From positions 1 through 62,848 of the forward strand of contig JAGQIK010000052.1 in assembly GCA_020431405.1 (NCBI GenBank): a DNA stretch of 62,848 nt. Direction: 5' to 3'. The notes under the pieces were generated by a model that saw nothing but the letters and a program-made list of their open reading frames with translations, searched no databases and was not told where the DNA came from. This document shows, one piece after another, positions 8,168 through 18,044 of this stretch (positions are counted from its first letter, which is position 1; every line of letters begins with the position of its first letter). Origin of the DNA: Myxococcales bacterium. GTDB taxonomy: Bacteria > Myxococcota_A > Polyangia > GCA-2747355. The translations under genes were made by a program, and so were the position numbers.

Positions 8168-8767
8168 CTAGCTGGCCTTGGGGATCTTGCGCTGATCGAA
8201 GCGCAGCTGCAGCGGCGTCTTGTTACGCCACGCGCCGATGTGAATGTGCGGGTGGCGCGAAAAGCCGTTGTTGCCGACGCGCGCGATAACCTGCCCGCGC
8301 CGGACGTGCTGGCCGACTTTGACCTGGAGCTCGCGCACGTGAGCGACCACGACGTGCACGCCGTCGGCGCGCTTGATGGTGATCATCGAGGCCTTGCCGC
8401 GCCCCATGATGCCAGGCTTGTTGGTCTTGGGATTGACGTTGACCTTGACCACGACGCCGCCAATCGGGGCCAGCACTTCGGCGCGCCAGCCGAACCAGTC
8501 GCGATTGCGGTGACCCTTGCCGCGGTAGGCGCGCGCCCAGTAGCGGCGATCGACCGCGCGCAGCCGCATCACCACGCAGTCCGCACCGAGCGCGTCGCCG
8601 CTCCACTTGAACTGGCCGGCGTAGTGCTCGGCGCAGCTGTAGTAGATCTTGAACAGCGGGTGTACGACGACCGCGCCGATGGGCTTGTTCGCGCTGGTCT
8701 TGGCTGACGCAGGGGACGACAGCGACGCCAGCGACAGCGCGATGGTGGCGAGAAGCAGCTTGCTCAT
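8168..8767 (-). CDS. Secreted M23-family (LytM) peptidase
   Basis: The 199-residue protein has a signal peptide of about 22 residues (cleavage after ASA). The zinc ligands of an M23 fold are visible: HxxxD as H86-RNR-D90, His143 (AHVREL) and the HxH pair H174/H176 (HPHIHIG). The strand AEVLAPIGGVVVKV and the GQHVRRGQVIARVG turn are characteristic of the family. M23 enzymes cleave peptide cross-links in peptidoglycan, so this should act in the periplasm. Two cysteines (Cys45, Cys64) could form a disulphide. The domain is near minimal length with no LysM or other wall-binding domain. It converges on the HAD gene with a 20-base gap. Confidence 0.85.
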   Translation of the reverse strand: MSKLLLATIALSLASLSSPASAKTSANKPIGAVVVHPLFKIYYSCAEHYAGQFKWSGDALGADCVVMRLRAVDRRYWARAYRGKGHRNRDWFGWRAEVLAPIGGVVVKVNVNPKTNKPGIMGRGKASMITIKRADGVHVVVAHVRELQVKVGQHVRRGQVIARVGNNGFSRHPHIHIGAWRNKTPLQLRFDQRKIPKAS

Positions 8768-8840
8768 GGCGCCCTTCTATCACGCCGTCGCGCGAGCGTG
8801 GTGGGTTAGCGCCGCGCGCCTTTGTTGGGCCGCGTCGGGT

Positions 8841-9791
8841 TCAACCTCCTCGCTTCGATGTGGCGCGCTCGCCGAGAAACGCGATGCGCTCGGGGTTGGC
8901 GGAGAGCCGCTCGACCTCGACCCAGCGGTTCCACTCGCTGGCGAGCGTCCAGCCGGGCTCGTCGATCTGACAGTTGGGCAGCCGGTAGTGATAGGCCGGG
9001 CGCGCGCTGACAAGCTCGCGCTCGTCCCCGCGCACCGCGCGCGCGACGCGCTCGCCATCGATTTCGGCGAACACCGGCAACATGTCGAGCGGGCGGTTGC
9101 GCGTCGGGTTGAAGCGCAGGTAGTCCGCGACGAGCTGCGTCGTGTCCGGCCAGTAGCGTGGGTCGAGCAGCAGCTTGGTGTAGTCATCGCCGAAAGGCTC
9201 GATGTAGGGCGTCAGCCGGCGCGAGATGTCGATCTCGCCAGCGTGCACGATCCGCTCGTAGAGCAGCACGAAGGCCTTCAGCGTGGAGGTGAGCGTCTTC
9301 GCCGAGAGATCAGGCACCTCGATGTTGATGTGCAGGCCGAAGGCGTAGCGCAGGCTCGCGCGCGTGCCCTCGGCGTCGGCGAGGCGCAGGGCGCGTCGCA
9401 GGCGCTCGAGCTCGCCGATCTGATCGATGGGCAGCGGCGGTGTGACGATCTCCGTCGGCACGATCAAGCCGGCGACCTGGCCGATGAGGCTCTCGAGCGT
9501 CTGCAGCGCGCGCCCGTCGAGCTCGAGGCCGAGCTCGTGCAGCAGATCGAGGTAGCGCTGACTGCTGAGCAGCTTCGAGTCGATGCAGACCTCGAAGTCG
9601 CCGAAGCGCGTCTCCTGCACGGCGGCGACGAAGGCGCTTCGCTCGTCGATCTCGCCGCCGAACAGGCGCCTCACGACCTCCGCGACGTCGCGTACGCCGA
9701 GGCCCGCGAGCTCGAGCTCGAAGCCGGCGCGTCGCAGCGCGCCGTCCTGCCGGCGCGCGCGCGGCGGCGTGTGAAACCCGCTCTGCAGCAT
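8841..9791 (-). CDS. Putative amidoligase
   Basis: The 316-residue protein resembles the amidoligase family (COOH-NH2 ligase superfamily). RRAGFELELAGLGV near residue 20 supplies the metal/ATP-binding acidic pair of this fold. RRLFGGE, a strand FEVCIDSKLL, VTPPLPIDQ, GLHINIEVPD and an ALVLLYERI-like helix follow. Amidoligases couple ATP hydrolysis to amide bonds between carboxylates and amines, as in glutamate-ligation or peptide-tagging systems. They often sit beside a glutamine amidotransferase or cyclotransferase, which is absent here. ATG 9791 is used because the domain begins soon after. It starts 7 bases after the OmpA-like lipoprotein gene, as the last gene of the operon 11659-8841. 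Confidence 0.8.
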   Translation of the reverse strand: MLQSGFHTPPRARRQDGALRRAGFELELAGLGVRDVAEVVRRLFGGEIDERSAFVAAVQETRFGDFEVCIDSKLLSSQRYLDLLHELGLELDGRALQTLESLIGQVAGLIVPTEIVTPPLPIDQIGELERLRRALRLADAEGTRASLRYAFGLHINIEVPDLSAKTLTSTLKAFVLLYERIVHAGEIDISRRLTPYIEPFGDDYTKLLLDPRYWPDTTQLVADYLRFNPTRNRPLDMLPVFAEIDGERVARAVRGDERELVSARPAYHYRLPNCQIDEPGWTLASEWNRWVEVERLSANPERIAFLGERATSKRGG

Positions 9792-9798
9792 GTTTGGC

Positions 9799-10302
9799 TT
9801 AGGAATGGGGGACAAGCTTGATGTCGATGCGCGTGTTGTCATTGGTGGCCACAGGGCTGTTCTCGCCGCGGCCGATGGCCGTGACGAGGCGCGAGCGGAT
9901 CCCGGCGTCGACGAGCAGGCCGCGAACGGCTTCGGCGCGTGCAAGCGAGAGGCTGACGTCCATCAGCTTGGAGCGCGGGCTGTCGTGGTAGCCGATGACC
10001 ACCACGCTCTGGGCGGGGTGCTTGCGCGCCTTGATGCGCGCGGCGAGGGCGCGCAGCTTGGCTTTGGCGCCCGGCTTGAAGATGCTCAGCCCCGGCACGA
10101 AGTAGCTTTCGGTGTCTATCTGCACGTTGTCCGAGATGGCGACTTTCGCTTTGGCGCGTCTTTCGGCCTTGGCCGGCGAAGCCACGGGCATGCTCGTGAC
10201 GGTGTGCGTCTGTTTGCGCTGCTGCGCCGCGGTGCAGCCACCGAGCGCCAGCGCGAGGGTCGTGGTGATGAGGGTGAGGGACCGGATGGACTTGATCTGC
10301 AT
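9799..10302 (-). CDS. OmpA-family lipoprotein
   Basis: The 167-residue protein has a type II signal peptide ending in lipobox LGGC (Cys about residue 23). Its C-terminal OmpA/MotB domain, residues 65-167, carries the peptidoglycan-binding pattern: SIFKPGAKAKL, VIGYHDS (Asp position), LSLARAEAVRGLLVDAGI, GRGENSPVATND and NTRIDIKL. It should tether the outer membrane to peptidoglycan. The start is secure: AAGGAG lies eight bases upstream of ATG 10302, within the end of the universal stress protein gene. The gene is third in the operon and shares its likely stress control. Confidence 0.9.
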   Translation of the reverse strand: MQIKSIRSLTLITTTLALALGGCTAAQQRKQTHTVTSMPVASPAKAERRAKAKVAISDNVQIDTESYFVPGLSIFKPGAKAKLRALAARIKARKHPAQSVVVIGYHDSPRSKLMDVSLSLARAEAVRGLLVDAGIRSRLVTAIGRGENSPVATNDNTRIDIKLVPHS

Positions 10303-10316
10303 ATATGAGCTCCTTT

Positions 10317-10790
10317 CTATTGCTCGTCGTCTGTCGATTCGCCGCCGGGCACAACCAGCGCCGGGACGTCGATGTTGCGCAGCACCTGCTCGGCGACGCT
10401 GCCCATCAGCAGTCGCGCCAGCCCGCTGCGTCCGTGGGTGCCGAGCGCGACGAGATCGAAGTCGCCGCGTCGTGTGCGCTCGACGATGGTGGGAATGGGG
10501 GCGCCCGCGGTGACCTCGGTGGTCACGGAGCGTACGTCGAAGGCCTGCCGCGTGCTGTCGGCGAGCGCGTCGAGCTCGGCGCGGCCGTTGCGCAGCGCCT
10601 CTTCGAAGGCCATCGAGGAGGCCATCTGCGAGGTCGCCGTCGGATCGGCCATCGCGTAGGTGGCCGGCGTGACGACCTGCAGGATGTGCAGCGAGGCGCC
10701 GCAGCGCTCGCCCAGCGCCGCGGCGGCGCGCAGCGCGGCCAGCGAGCACTCGGAAAAATCGACCAGCACGAGGATCTTGTTGGCGAGCAT
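10317..10790 (-). CDS. Universal stress protein (UspA family)
   Basis: A single-domain UspA protein of 157 residues. It begins ILVLVDFSECSLAALRAAAAL (Asp of the nucleotide site). The C-terminal ATP-binding motif is intact as GTHGRSGLARLLMGSVAEQVLRN, in the G-2x-G-9x-G-(S/T) form, followed by VPALVVP. Such proteins bind ATP and dimerise; they are induced under starvation, redox or oxygen stress. The start ATG 10790 has a strong AAAGGAG ribosome site 7 bases upstream. The codon overlaps the stop of the BON-domain gene (ATGA), so expression is coupled to it. Confidence 0.95.
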   Translation of the reverse strand: MLANKILVLVDFSECSLAALRAAAALGERCGASLHILQVVTPATYAMADPTATSQMASSMAFEEALRNGRAELDALADSTRQAFDVRSVTTEVTAGAPIPTIVERTRRGDFDLVALGTHGRSGLARLLMGSVAEQVLRNIDVPALVVPGGESTDDEQ

Positions 10791-11659
10791 CAGAGGCTCC
10801 TTTCGTCGACGCGGCTGATGACGCGCTCGACGTCGCGCTGCGCCTTGACCAGCGTCGAGAGCGTGTCGGCGCGCTGCGCGTCTTGCACGTGGCCGCTGAG
10901 CAGGGCGCGTCCACCGATGACGGCGACGTCGACGTCGGCTTCGGGCAAGACGCGCGCGATGGCGTACTCGATGCGCGCGGCGGCGCGGCTGTCCTGCTCG
11001 CGCTGCCGCGGCGCGATGGCGAGATAGTTGTCGAGTGTGTAGTCGTGCGCGCCGAGGCGAATCACGTCGAGCACGCGCTGCATCTCCGCGTGCGAGGCCA
11101 CGTTGCCGGCCACCGTGATGCGTTGCTGCGCGTCGTCGATGTCGACGGCGACGCTCGGCGGCGCGCTGTCGAAGGCCGCGCTGACGCGCGCGAGCAGCGC
11201 CTCGCGTACGGGCGCTCGTGGCCGGCGCGCGGGGGCGAGCAGCGATTCGAGCGCCAGCGCGAGCCGCGGCTGATCGCCGGGCCAATGAAACACATCGGTG
11301 AGATCGAGCGCGGCGAGCTTGGCAGCCGTGGCACGGTCGCGCACCGCGGCGAAGACAGGGATCACCAGCTGGCGCTCGGCGAGCGCGGCGCGTACAGCGG
11401 CGCAGGTGGCCGCCGCGTCGGCGTCGCCCTCGAGCGGCCAACACAGGATCACGGCGATGGTATCGGCGTCGACATGCTCGAGCGCGCGTTCGACGCGCGC
11501 TGCGCCGCGCGGCTCGAGCCCCAGCTCGCGCGCCAGCACGCGCAGGTCGACGCGCGCGAGCCGTTCGCCGGCGAAGGCGAGGTTAGGCGTCGAGCGCGCG
11601 CGTTCGGGATCGCGCAGGTCGTGGCTTCGTGATTTCTTCTTACGAATCGAGGCTTGCAT
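10790..11659 (-). CDS. Receiver-like plus BON-domain protein
   Basis: The 289-residue protein has a degenerate receiver-like N-terminal half (about residues 25-145, with VIPVFAAVRDRATAAKL resembling the beta4-alpha4 region). Two BON-type segments follow: VDIDDAQQRITVAGNVASHAEMQRVLDVI and ARIEYAIARVLP...ALLSGHVQDAQRADTL...VERVISRVDE. BON domains bind phospholipid or act in osmotic and envelope stress proteins. No clear receiver phospho-acceptor Asp is visible, so phosphorylation is doubtful. ATG 11659 is chosen over upstream starts because the conserved part begins nearby. It heads the operon with the universal stress protein and lies divergent from the NtrC-type regulator. Confidence 0.72.
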   Translation of the reverse strand: MQASIRKKKSRSHDLRDPERARSTPNLAFAGERLARVDLRVLARELGLEPRGAARVERALEHVDADTIAVILCWPLEGDADAAATCAAVRAALAERQLVIPVFAAVRDRATAAKLAALDLTDVFHWPGDQPRLALALESLLAPARRPRAPVREALLARVSAAFDSAPPSVAVDIDDAQQRITVAGNVASHAEMQRVLDVIRLGAHDYTLDNYLAIAPRQREQDSRAAARIEYAIARVLPEADVDVAVIGGRALLSGHVQDAQRADTLSTLVKAQRDVERVISRVDERSL

Positions 11660-11748
11660 GCCGAGGTGCAGTGCAAGGGGCGGTCCAGCGGTGAGAGCGA
11701 GCATCCTGGCGGTTGCAGCGCGCTGTGAGTGTGGCAAATCAGCACACA

Positions 11749-11763
11749 GTGGCGCGGCGCCAC
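11749..11763. promoter_or_regulatory. 15-base palindrome in divergent regulatory region
   Basis: GTGGCG-CGG-CGCCAC is a perfect inverted repeat with a three-base centre. It lies between the divergent BON/receiver gene (start 11659) and the sigma-54-type regulator gene (start 11859), 96 bases upstream of the latter. It could be an operator, for example for the regulator itself, but GC-rich palindromes arise easily by chance in this DNA. Confidence 0.3.
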
Positions 11764-11858
11764 GGCGCGCGCCCCGAGTCGTGCGCGAGGCGCGCGCTGT
11801 GCGCATTAGGAACGCGGCTTGCTTCGATGCAAGGCGTTCCGAGCGAAGGACCACCACA

Positions 11859-13258
<1,400 letters not shown>

Positions 13259-13259
<1 letters not shown>

Positions 13260-14365
13260 TGAGCTCCGAGCGCGTGCAGCTCGCGGCGCGTCGGCGCCTG
13301 CAGACGATCCTCGAGAGCATCACCGATGGCTTCTTCGCGCTCGACGATCGCTGGCGCTTCACCTACGTCAACGGCGGCGCCGAGCAGATGTTCGGCCGCC
13401 CGCGCGCGGAGCTGCTCGGCCACGCGATCTGGGAAGTGACCGCGCCCGCCATCGCCGACCAGCTGCGCGCGGCGCTCGAAGGCGCCGTCGAGCAAGGCCA
13501 CGTCGGCGAGCTGGTGCTGCGCGCCGACGGCCAGCGCTGGCTGGCGCTGCGTATCTTTCCGATCGACCCCGAGGAGACGCCCGACGACGCCTCCGACTTC
13601 TGGGTCTCGGTCTACGCACGCGACATCACGGAGCAGAGCCGCTACGAGCGCGACCTGGCGCGCACCAACGAGGAGCTGCGCCACCGCAACGCCGAGCTCG
13701 ACCAGTTCGCCTACGTCGCCTCGCACGACCTGAAGGCGCCGCTGCGCGGCATCAGCAACCTCGCGAGCTGGATCAGCGAGGATCTCGGCGAGGATATCTC
13801 GACCACCACGCGCGAGGACCTGGCGCTGTTGCGCGGCCGTGTCCAGCGCATGGAAGACATGATCGACGCGCTGCTGGCCTACTCGCGCGCAGGGCGCGAC
13901 GCCAGCGAGCCGGAGGATATCGACGTGCCGGCGCTCACGCGCGAGGTGGTCGACCTGCTCGGCGCCGATGACGTCGAGTGGTCACTGGACGACGCGCCCT
14001 TGTCGTTGAGGACCGAGCGCATGCCGCTTGCGCAGGTGCTTAGCAACCTGGCTAGCAACGCGGTCAAACACGCCGACGTCGAGCACAAGCGGGTCGAGAT
14101 CGGCTGGCAGCTGCAGCAAGACGGCACGCCGCGGTTTCACGTGCGCGACAACGGCGCGGGCATCGAAGCGCGCTACCACGAGCGCATCTTCAAGATGTTC
14201 AAGACGCTCAAGCCGCGCGACAAGGTCGAGGGCACGGGCATCGGTCTGGCGCTGGTGCGCAAGCTCGTGCAGGCGCGCGGCGGTCGCGTGTGGGTCGAGT
14301 CGGAGCCCGGCCAGGGCGCCACGTTCTACTTCACCTGGAGAGACAAGCACGAGCGAGAGGGATAG
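13259..14365 (+). CDS. Cytoplasmic PAS-domain sensor histidine kinase
   Basis: The 368-residue protein has no membrane segment. A PAS domain occupies about residues 10-130 (ESITDGFFALDDRWRFTYVN..., closing with ARDITEQ). The dimerisation helix carries phospho-acceptor His156 in AYVASHDLKAPLRGI, the phytochrome-kinase-like form. The ATPase domain shows the N box (LASNAVKHA), G1 (DNGAGI), F box (RIFKMFKTL) and G2 (GTGIGLALVRKL). It should autophosphorylate and pass phosphate to the regulator encoded just upstream or to the single-domain regulator just downstream. The three genes are contiguous (1-base overlap, then 0-base gap). Confidence 0.95.
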
Positions 14366-14785
14366 ATGAGAAGCACGCGCGAGCTGAGTATCCTGCTGGT
14401 CGAAGACGACCAGCTCGACGTGCGGACGGTCAAGCGAGCGTTTCGCGAAAACAACATGACCAACCCGCTTCACGTGGCCAGCGATGGTGTCGAGGCGCTG
14501 CAGATGCTGCGATCGGGTCAGCTCGCGCCCGACAACCTGCTGCTGCTGCTCGATCTGAACCTGCCGCGTATGGACGGGCTCGAGCTGCTGCGCGAGCTGC
14601 GCGCCGACGCGCATCTGCGGCGCTTGCCAGTGGTCGTGCTGACGACATCGGCGGACGAAAACGATCGCGTCACGGCGTTCGACCTCAACGTCGCCGGATA
14701 CATCATCAAGCCGGTGACCTTCGCTGCGTTTGTCTTGGCGATGGCGACCCTCGGCAAGTACTGGTCGCTGGTCGAGCTTCCTTAG
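14366..14785 (+). CDS. Single-domain response regulator (Rcp1-like)
   Basis: A receiver-only protein of 139 residues. It has acidic residues LVEDDQLD (14-15), phospho-acceptor Asp63 in LLDLNLPRMDG, Thr93-Thr94 and Lys115 in IIKPV. The spacing between the acidic pair and the Asp, and the sequence NLPRMDGLELL, match the Rcp1 type that pairs with phytochrome-like kinases. This agrees with the DHp type of the upstream kinase. It has no output domain and probably acts by protein binding or as a phosphate relay. The start ATG directly follows the kinase stop. The stop TAG overlaps the stop of the converging DUF2383 gene. Confidence 0.95.
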   Translation: MRSTRELSILLVEDDQLDVRTVKRAFRENNMTNPLHVASDGVEALQMLRSGQLAPDNLLLLLDLNLPRMDGLELLRELRADAHLRRLPVVVLTTSADENDRVTAFDLNVAGYIIKPVTFAAFVLAMATLGKYWSLVELP

Positions 14786-15282
14786 GCGAGCTGGCCTAGA
14801 TCGTCGCGCTCGGCGACGAGCTCTCTGCGCTGTGCCCACAGCACGCGCGCGGCGAGCGGCTCGTCGACGGTGCGTATGGCGTCCTGATAGGCGTCGAGCA
14901 GCGCCTCGTCGCGGCGTCGCAGCTCGACCAGCAGCGCGGTGGGCTTGTCGCCGTCGATGAAGTGGGCGAACGCCGTCCAGTCGCGGTGCAGTCGCGAGAG
15001 GGCGCCTTCCTGGGCCGGCGGCGGCTCGCGCTCGCCCGCGTGTCGCAGCATGGCGCGCAGATCGGCGGCGAAGCGCGCGCGCCGCCCCGCGCGACGCGAG
15101 ACAAGCTCTGCCAGCTCGGTTTGCAGCGTCACGTCGCGCGCCGTGTGGTCGAGCTGCTGGGCCGACTCGATGCGGCCCACCAGATCCTGCAGCGTCTCGG
15201 CGCTCGCTGACGAGAGCTTGGGAGGGCGTGCTTGCTGGTCGGTGTTGTTGTTGTTGTTGGTGGTGGTGCTGTAAGTAGTCAT
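14782..15282 (-). CDS. DUF2383-type four-helix-bundle protein
   Basis: The 166-residue protein begins with a low-complexity head rich in Thr and five consecutive Asn residues encoded by AAC repeats. From residue 25 it shows the DUF2383/PA2169-like layout: ETLQDLVGRI, ARDVTLQTELAELVSRRAGRRARFAADL, a central LHRDWTAFAHFIDGDKPTALLVELRRRDEALLDAY and a final LLW-QRRELVAERDDL-like helix. This ferritin-like fold with Glu/His/Asp positions may bind metals, but family function is poorly known. It sits 40 bases after the hybrid kinase gene on the same strand and may belong to the same stress unit. Confidence 0.8.
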   Translation of the reverse strand: MTTYSTTTNNNNNTDQQARPPKLSSASAETLQDLVGRIESAQQLDHTARDVTLQTELAELVSRRAGRRARFAADLRAMLRHAGEREPPPAQEGALSRLHRDWTAFAHFIDGDKPTALLVELRRRDEALLDAYQDAIRTVDEPLAARVLWAQRRELVAERDDLGQLA

Positions 15283-15322
15283 GCTCCGCAGTGTTGCGAA
15301 GCGCGTGCCAGCGTCCTAGGCG

Positions 15323-16831
15323 CTAGATCGGCGAGGCGGCCGGCAGCACGAAAGAGAAGCGGCTGCCCTCGCCGACGGTGCTCGCGAGCGCGATCTCGCT
15401 GCCGTGTGCATCGATGATCCCGCGCACGATCGAAAGTCCTAGGCCCGCACCGGCGCGTTTGTGGCGTTTGGCCTGATAGTAGCGATCGAAGACGTGCGGC
15501 AGCTGATCGGCTGCGATGCCCTCGCCCTGGTCGCTGACGCAGAAGCGCACACCGGGCGGATCTGACACGACGCGGATGCTGACGGTCGCGCCGCGCGGGC
15601 TGTGCTCGATGGCGTTGCGGCCGAGGTTGGCCAGCACCTGTGCGATGCGATCGGCGTCGGCCCGCACGGCGGGAATCGCGTCGCTGACGTGCACGGCCAG
15701 CGCGACGCCGCGTGGCTCGGCGAGCGCCAGCAGCTCGGCATGCACCTGGTCGACCAACGCCGCGACGTCGACATCGCTGCGCAGCAGGCTCAGCGTGCCG
15801 GCTTCGATGCTCGCCGCGTCGAGTAGATCGCCGATCAACCGGTCCGCGCGGCGCGCGGCGCGGCGCAGCGTCTTTCGCGGGTCGACGCCGGCGCGGCGGG
15901 CCACATCGTCGTCCTCGAGCAGCTCTGCGGCCATCGCGATGGCGTTGAGCGGGTTGCGCAGGTCGTGCGAGACGATGGCGAGCAGATCGTCGCGCGCCTC
16001 GATCGCGCGGCGCGCGCGCTCCTCTGCTTGGCGCAGCTCGGTGACGTCGGCGATGGACATCACGCCGGCCACGAGCTCGCCAGCGCCGCCTTGCACCGGC
16101 GCGGCGCTGACCTGAACGACCAGCCGCGCGCCGTCGTCGCCTTCGCTCTCGCGCTCTTCGCCCTCCACGCGGACGCCGCCCTCGAGCACCGCGGCTAGCG
16201 GCAGCGAGCTTTCCGCGGCGTCGCCGAGCAACACGAAGCGGCCGAGGTCGCGCGCGCTGCGCGGCGCACCGGGCGCTCCGAGGGCCGGCAGCGCGCCGAG
16301 CAGCTGTCGCAAGCGCTCGTTGTAGAGCAGAAGCTCGCCATCGGGCGCCGCGACGACGACGCCGGCGGGCATCTGCTCGAGCACGGCGCGCAGCAGATCG
16401 CGTTCGGCGTCGCGCTCGCGTCGCGCGCGCTGCGCCTCGCGTTGTGCCGCGTGCAGGCGCACGGCGCCGCGCACCGAGTCTGCGACGCGCTCGAGGTTGG
16501 CTTTGAGCAGGTAGTCCGACGCGCCGGCCTTCATCAGCTCGACGGCGATCGCTTCGTCGGCGCCGCCGGTGAGCACGACGATCGGCACGGCGTCGTGCCG
16601 CGCGCGCAGGGTGCGCACGACCTCGAGTCCGTCGGCGTCGGGCAGCCCGTAGTCGAGCACCACGCAGTCGAAGCGCCGCCCTTCGAGCAGCTCGAGCGCG
16701 CTTCGCGCCTCGTCGCGCGTCTCGATCGACTTGATGTCGAGCGCGGCCCGCAGCGCGCGCGCGATGGCGCGCTGGTCGACGACGTCATCGTCGACGACGA
16801 GCAGCTCGAGCGGCGGGGTGCGCGTGGTCAC
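15323..16831 (-). CDS. Receiver-PAS-histidine kinase hybrid
   Basis: The 502-residue cytoplasmic protein has an N-terminal receiver (acidic VVDDDVVD, phospho-acceptor Asp60 in VVLDYGLPDADGLE, and KA instead of KP after beta5). A PAS-like segment follows (LEQMPAGVVVAAPDGELLLYN, about 148-265, ending SIADVTELRQAEE). The kinase core has an H box IVSHDLRNPLNAI, N box LGRNAIEHSP, G1 DQGEGI, F box VFDRYYQAK and G2 GAGLGLSIV. The receiver-first order means it probably takes phosphate from another kinase and signals onward. GTG 16831 is the start. The DUF2383 gene follows 40 bases downstream. Confidence 0.93.
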   Translation of the reverse strand: MTTRTPPLELLVVDDDVVDQRAIARALRAALDIKSIETRDEARSALELLEGRRFDCVVLDYGLPDADGLEVVRTLRARHDAVPIVVLTGGADEAIAVELMKAGASDYLLKANLERVADSVRGAVRLHAAQREAQRARRERDAERDLLRAVLEQMPAGVVVAAPDGELLLYNERLRQLLGALPALGAPGAPRSARDLGRFVLLGDAAESSLPLAAVLEGGVRVEGEERESEGDDGARLVVQVSAAPVQGGAGELVAGVMSIADVTELRQAEERARRAIEARDDLLAIVSHDLRNPLNAIAMAAELLEDDDVARRAGVDPRKTLRRAARRADRLIGDLLDAASIEAGTLSLLRSDVDVAALVDQVHAELLALAEPRGVALAVHVSDAIPAVRADADRIAQVLANLGRNAIEHSPRGATVSIRVVSDPPGVRFCVSDQGEGIAADQLPHVFDRYYQAKRHKRAGAGLGLSIVRGIIDAHGSEIALASTVGEGSRFSFVLPAASPI

Positions 16832-16874
16832 ACGCGCAGTCTAGCGCCGCCGCGCCGCGCGCCAAGGCCGCACT

Positions 16875-17993
16875 TCAGCCGAGCGAAAGGTGCGCCTCGT
16901 CGTGCACCTGCGTGCGGATGCTCACCATCGGGCGGTTTTCGCGGCCGTAGTAGAGGCGGTTGGTCAGCAGCACGACCCACAAGCGCTTGGCCAAGTCGAT
17001 CCACAGCGACGTGCCGGTGTATCCGTTGTGCCCGACGCTCTGCGGTGAAAAGGCCTGGCCTGCGCCGGCGTCGTGGCCGTGGGGCAGCTGCCAGCCGAGC
17101 GCGCGGCTGTCTCCGTAGCGCACGGCGCTGCGGTGGTCGAAGAACGCGCGCACCACGTCGCGCCCGAAGATCGAGCGCGCGCCGCGATAGGCGGCCACCA
17201 GCTCGCGGGCGATGATGTGGATGTCGTAGGCGCTGGCGAAGAGGCCGCAGTGACCGGCGATGCCGCCGACGGCGTGGGCCGTGTCGTCCTGCACCTCGGC
17301 GACCAGCCGCCGGTCGCGCCACGGACAGAGCTCCGTCTCGGCGAAGCGATAGCGCTCGAGGCGCATCGCGCGCTCGCCCGGCGCGTCGAGGTCGATGAAA
17401 AACACGTGGCTCAGGCCGAGCGGAATGACGACCCGCCGCGCGAAGAACGCGTCGAGGCGCTCGCCGCTGAGCGTTTCGACGATCCACTCGAGCAGCAGAA
17501 AGGCGGCGTCGCCGTAGACCGTCTGCTCGCCGGGGTTGCCCTCGAGAGGCTCGGCGGCGACGAGCTGCCGCACGAGCGCCTTGCGCTCGGCGCCGTTTCG
17601 GCTGGGCGCGACCAAGCCGGCGGCCTCGCGACGGGCCACAAGCTCGTAGTAGGGACGCCAGCCGGGCAGCCCCGCGCTGTGCTCGAGCAGGTGCGTGACG
17701 CGCAGCGCGCCGCTCGGCAGTGCGGCGAGGGCTGGCAGCACATCGGCGACGCGCGTCTCGAGCGACAGCGCGCCTTCGTCGACGAGCAGCATCACCGAGG
17801 TGGTGGTGGCGAGCACCTTGGTCAGCGAAGCGAGGTCGTAGACGCGGTCGACGCGCGCCACGGGCGGCTGCTCGTAGGCGCGCTGGCAAACGACCTCGCC
17901 CTCGCGCGCCACCAGCAGCGCCGCCGCCTGCACCTTCTGACCGATGACGGCGGCGGCCACGATGTGATCGAGCGTGGCGGCGGTGGCGTCCAT
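16875..17993 (-). CDS. Beta-lactamase-fold serine hydrolase
   Basis: A 372-residue protein of the class C beta-lactamase/DD-peptidase fold. It has SxxK as Ser56-Leu-Thr-Lys59, the YxN equivalent as Tyr160-Gly-Asp162 and a third motif HNG (GHNGYTG near residue 325). THLLEHSAGLPGW is the usual landmark between the first two motifs. No signal peptide is evident, so it may act in the cytoplasm as an esterase, amidase or peptidase rather than as a penicillin-resistance enzyme. Asp in place of Asn in motif 2 is seen in esterase-like members. The gene lies 51 bases after the LysR regulator gene on the same strand. Confidence 0.88.
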   Translation of the reverse strand: MDATAATLDHIVAAAVIGQKVQAAALLVAREGEVVCQRAYEQPPVARVDRVYDLASLTKVLATTTSVMLLVDEGALSLETRVADVLPALAALPSGALRVTHLLEHSAGLPGWRPYYELVARREAAGLVAPSRNGAERKALVRQLVAAEPLEGNPGEQTVYGDAAFLLLEWIVETLSGERLDAFFARRVVIPLGLSHVFFIDLDAPGERAMRLERYRFAETELCPWRDRRLVAEVQDDTAHAVGGIAGHCGLFASAYDIHIIARELVAAYRGARSIFGRDVVRAFFDHRSAVRYGDSRALGWQLPHGHDAGAGQAFSPQSVGHNGYTGTSLWIDLAKRLWVVLLTNRLYYGRENRPMVSIRTQVHDEAHLSLG

Positions 17994-18044
17994 ACCCGAC
18001 TGTAGCGAATCTGGCGCATCGCGCTCATCGGCGTCGGCGGCGCG

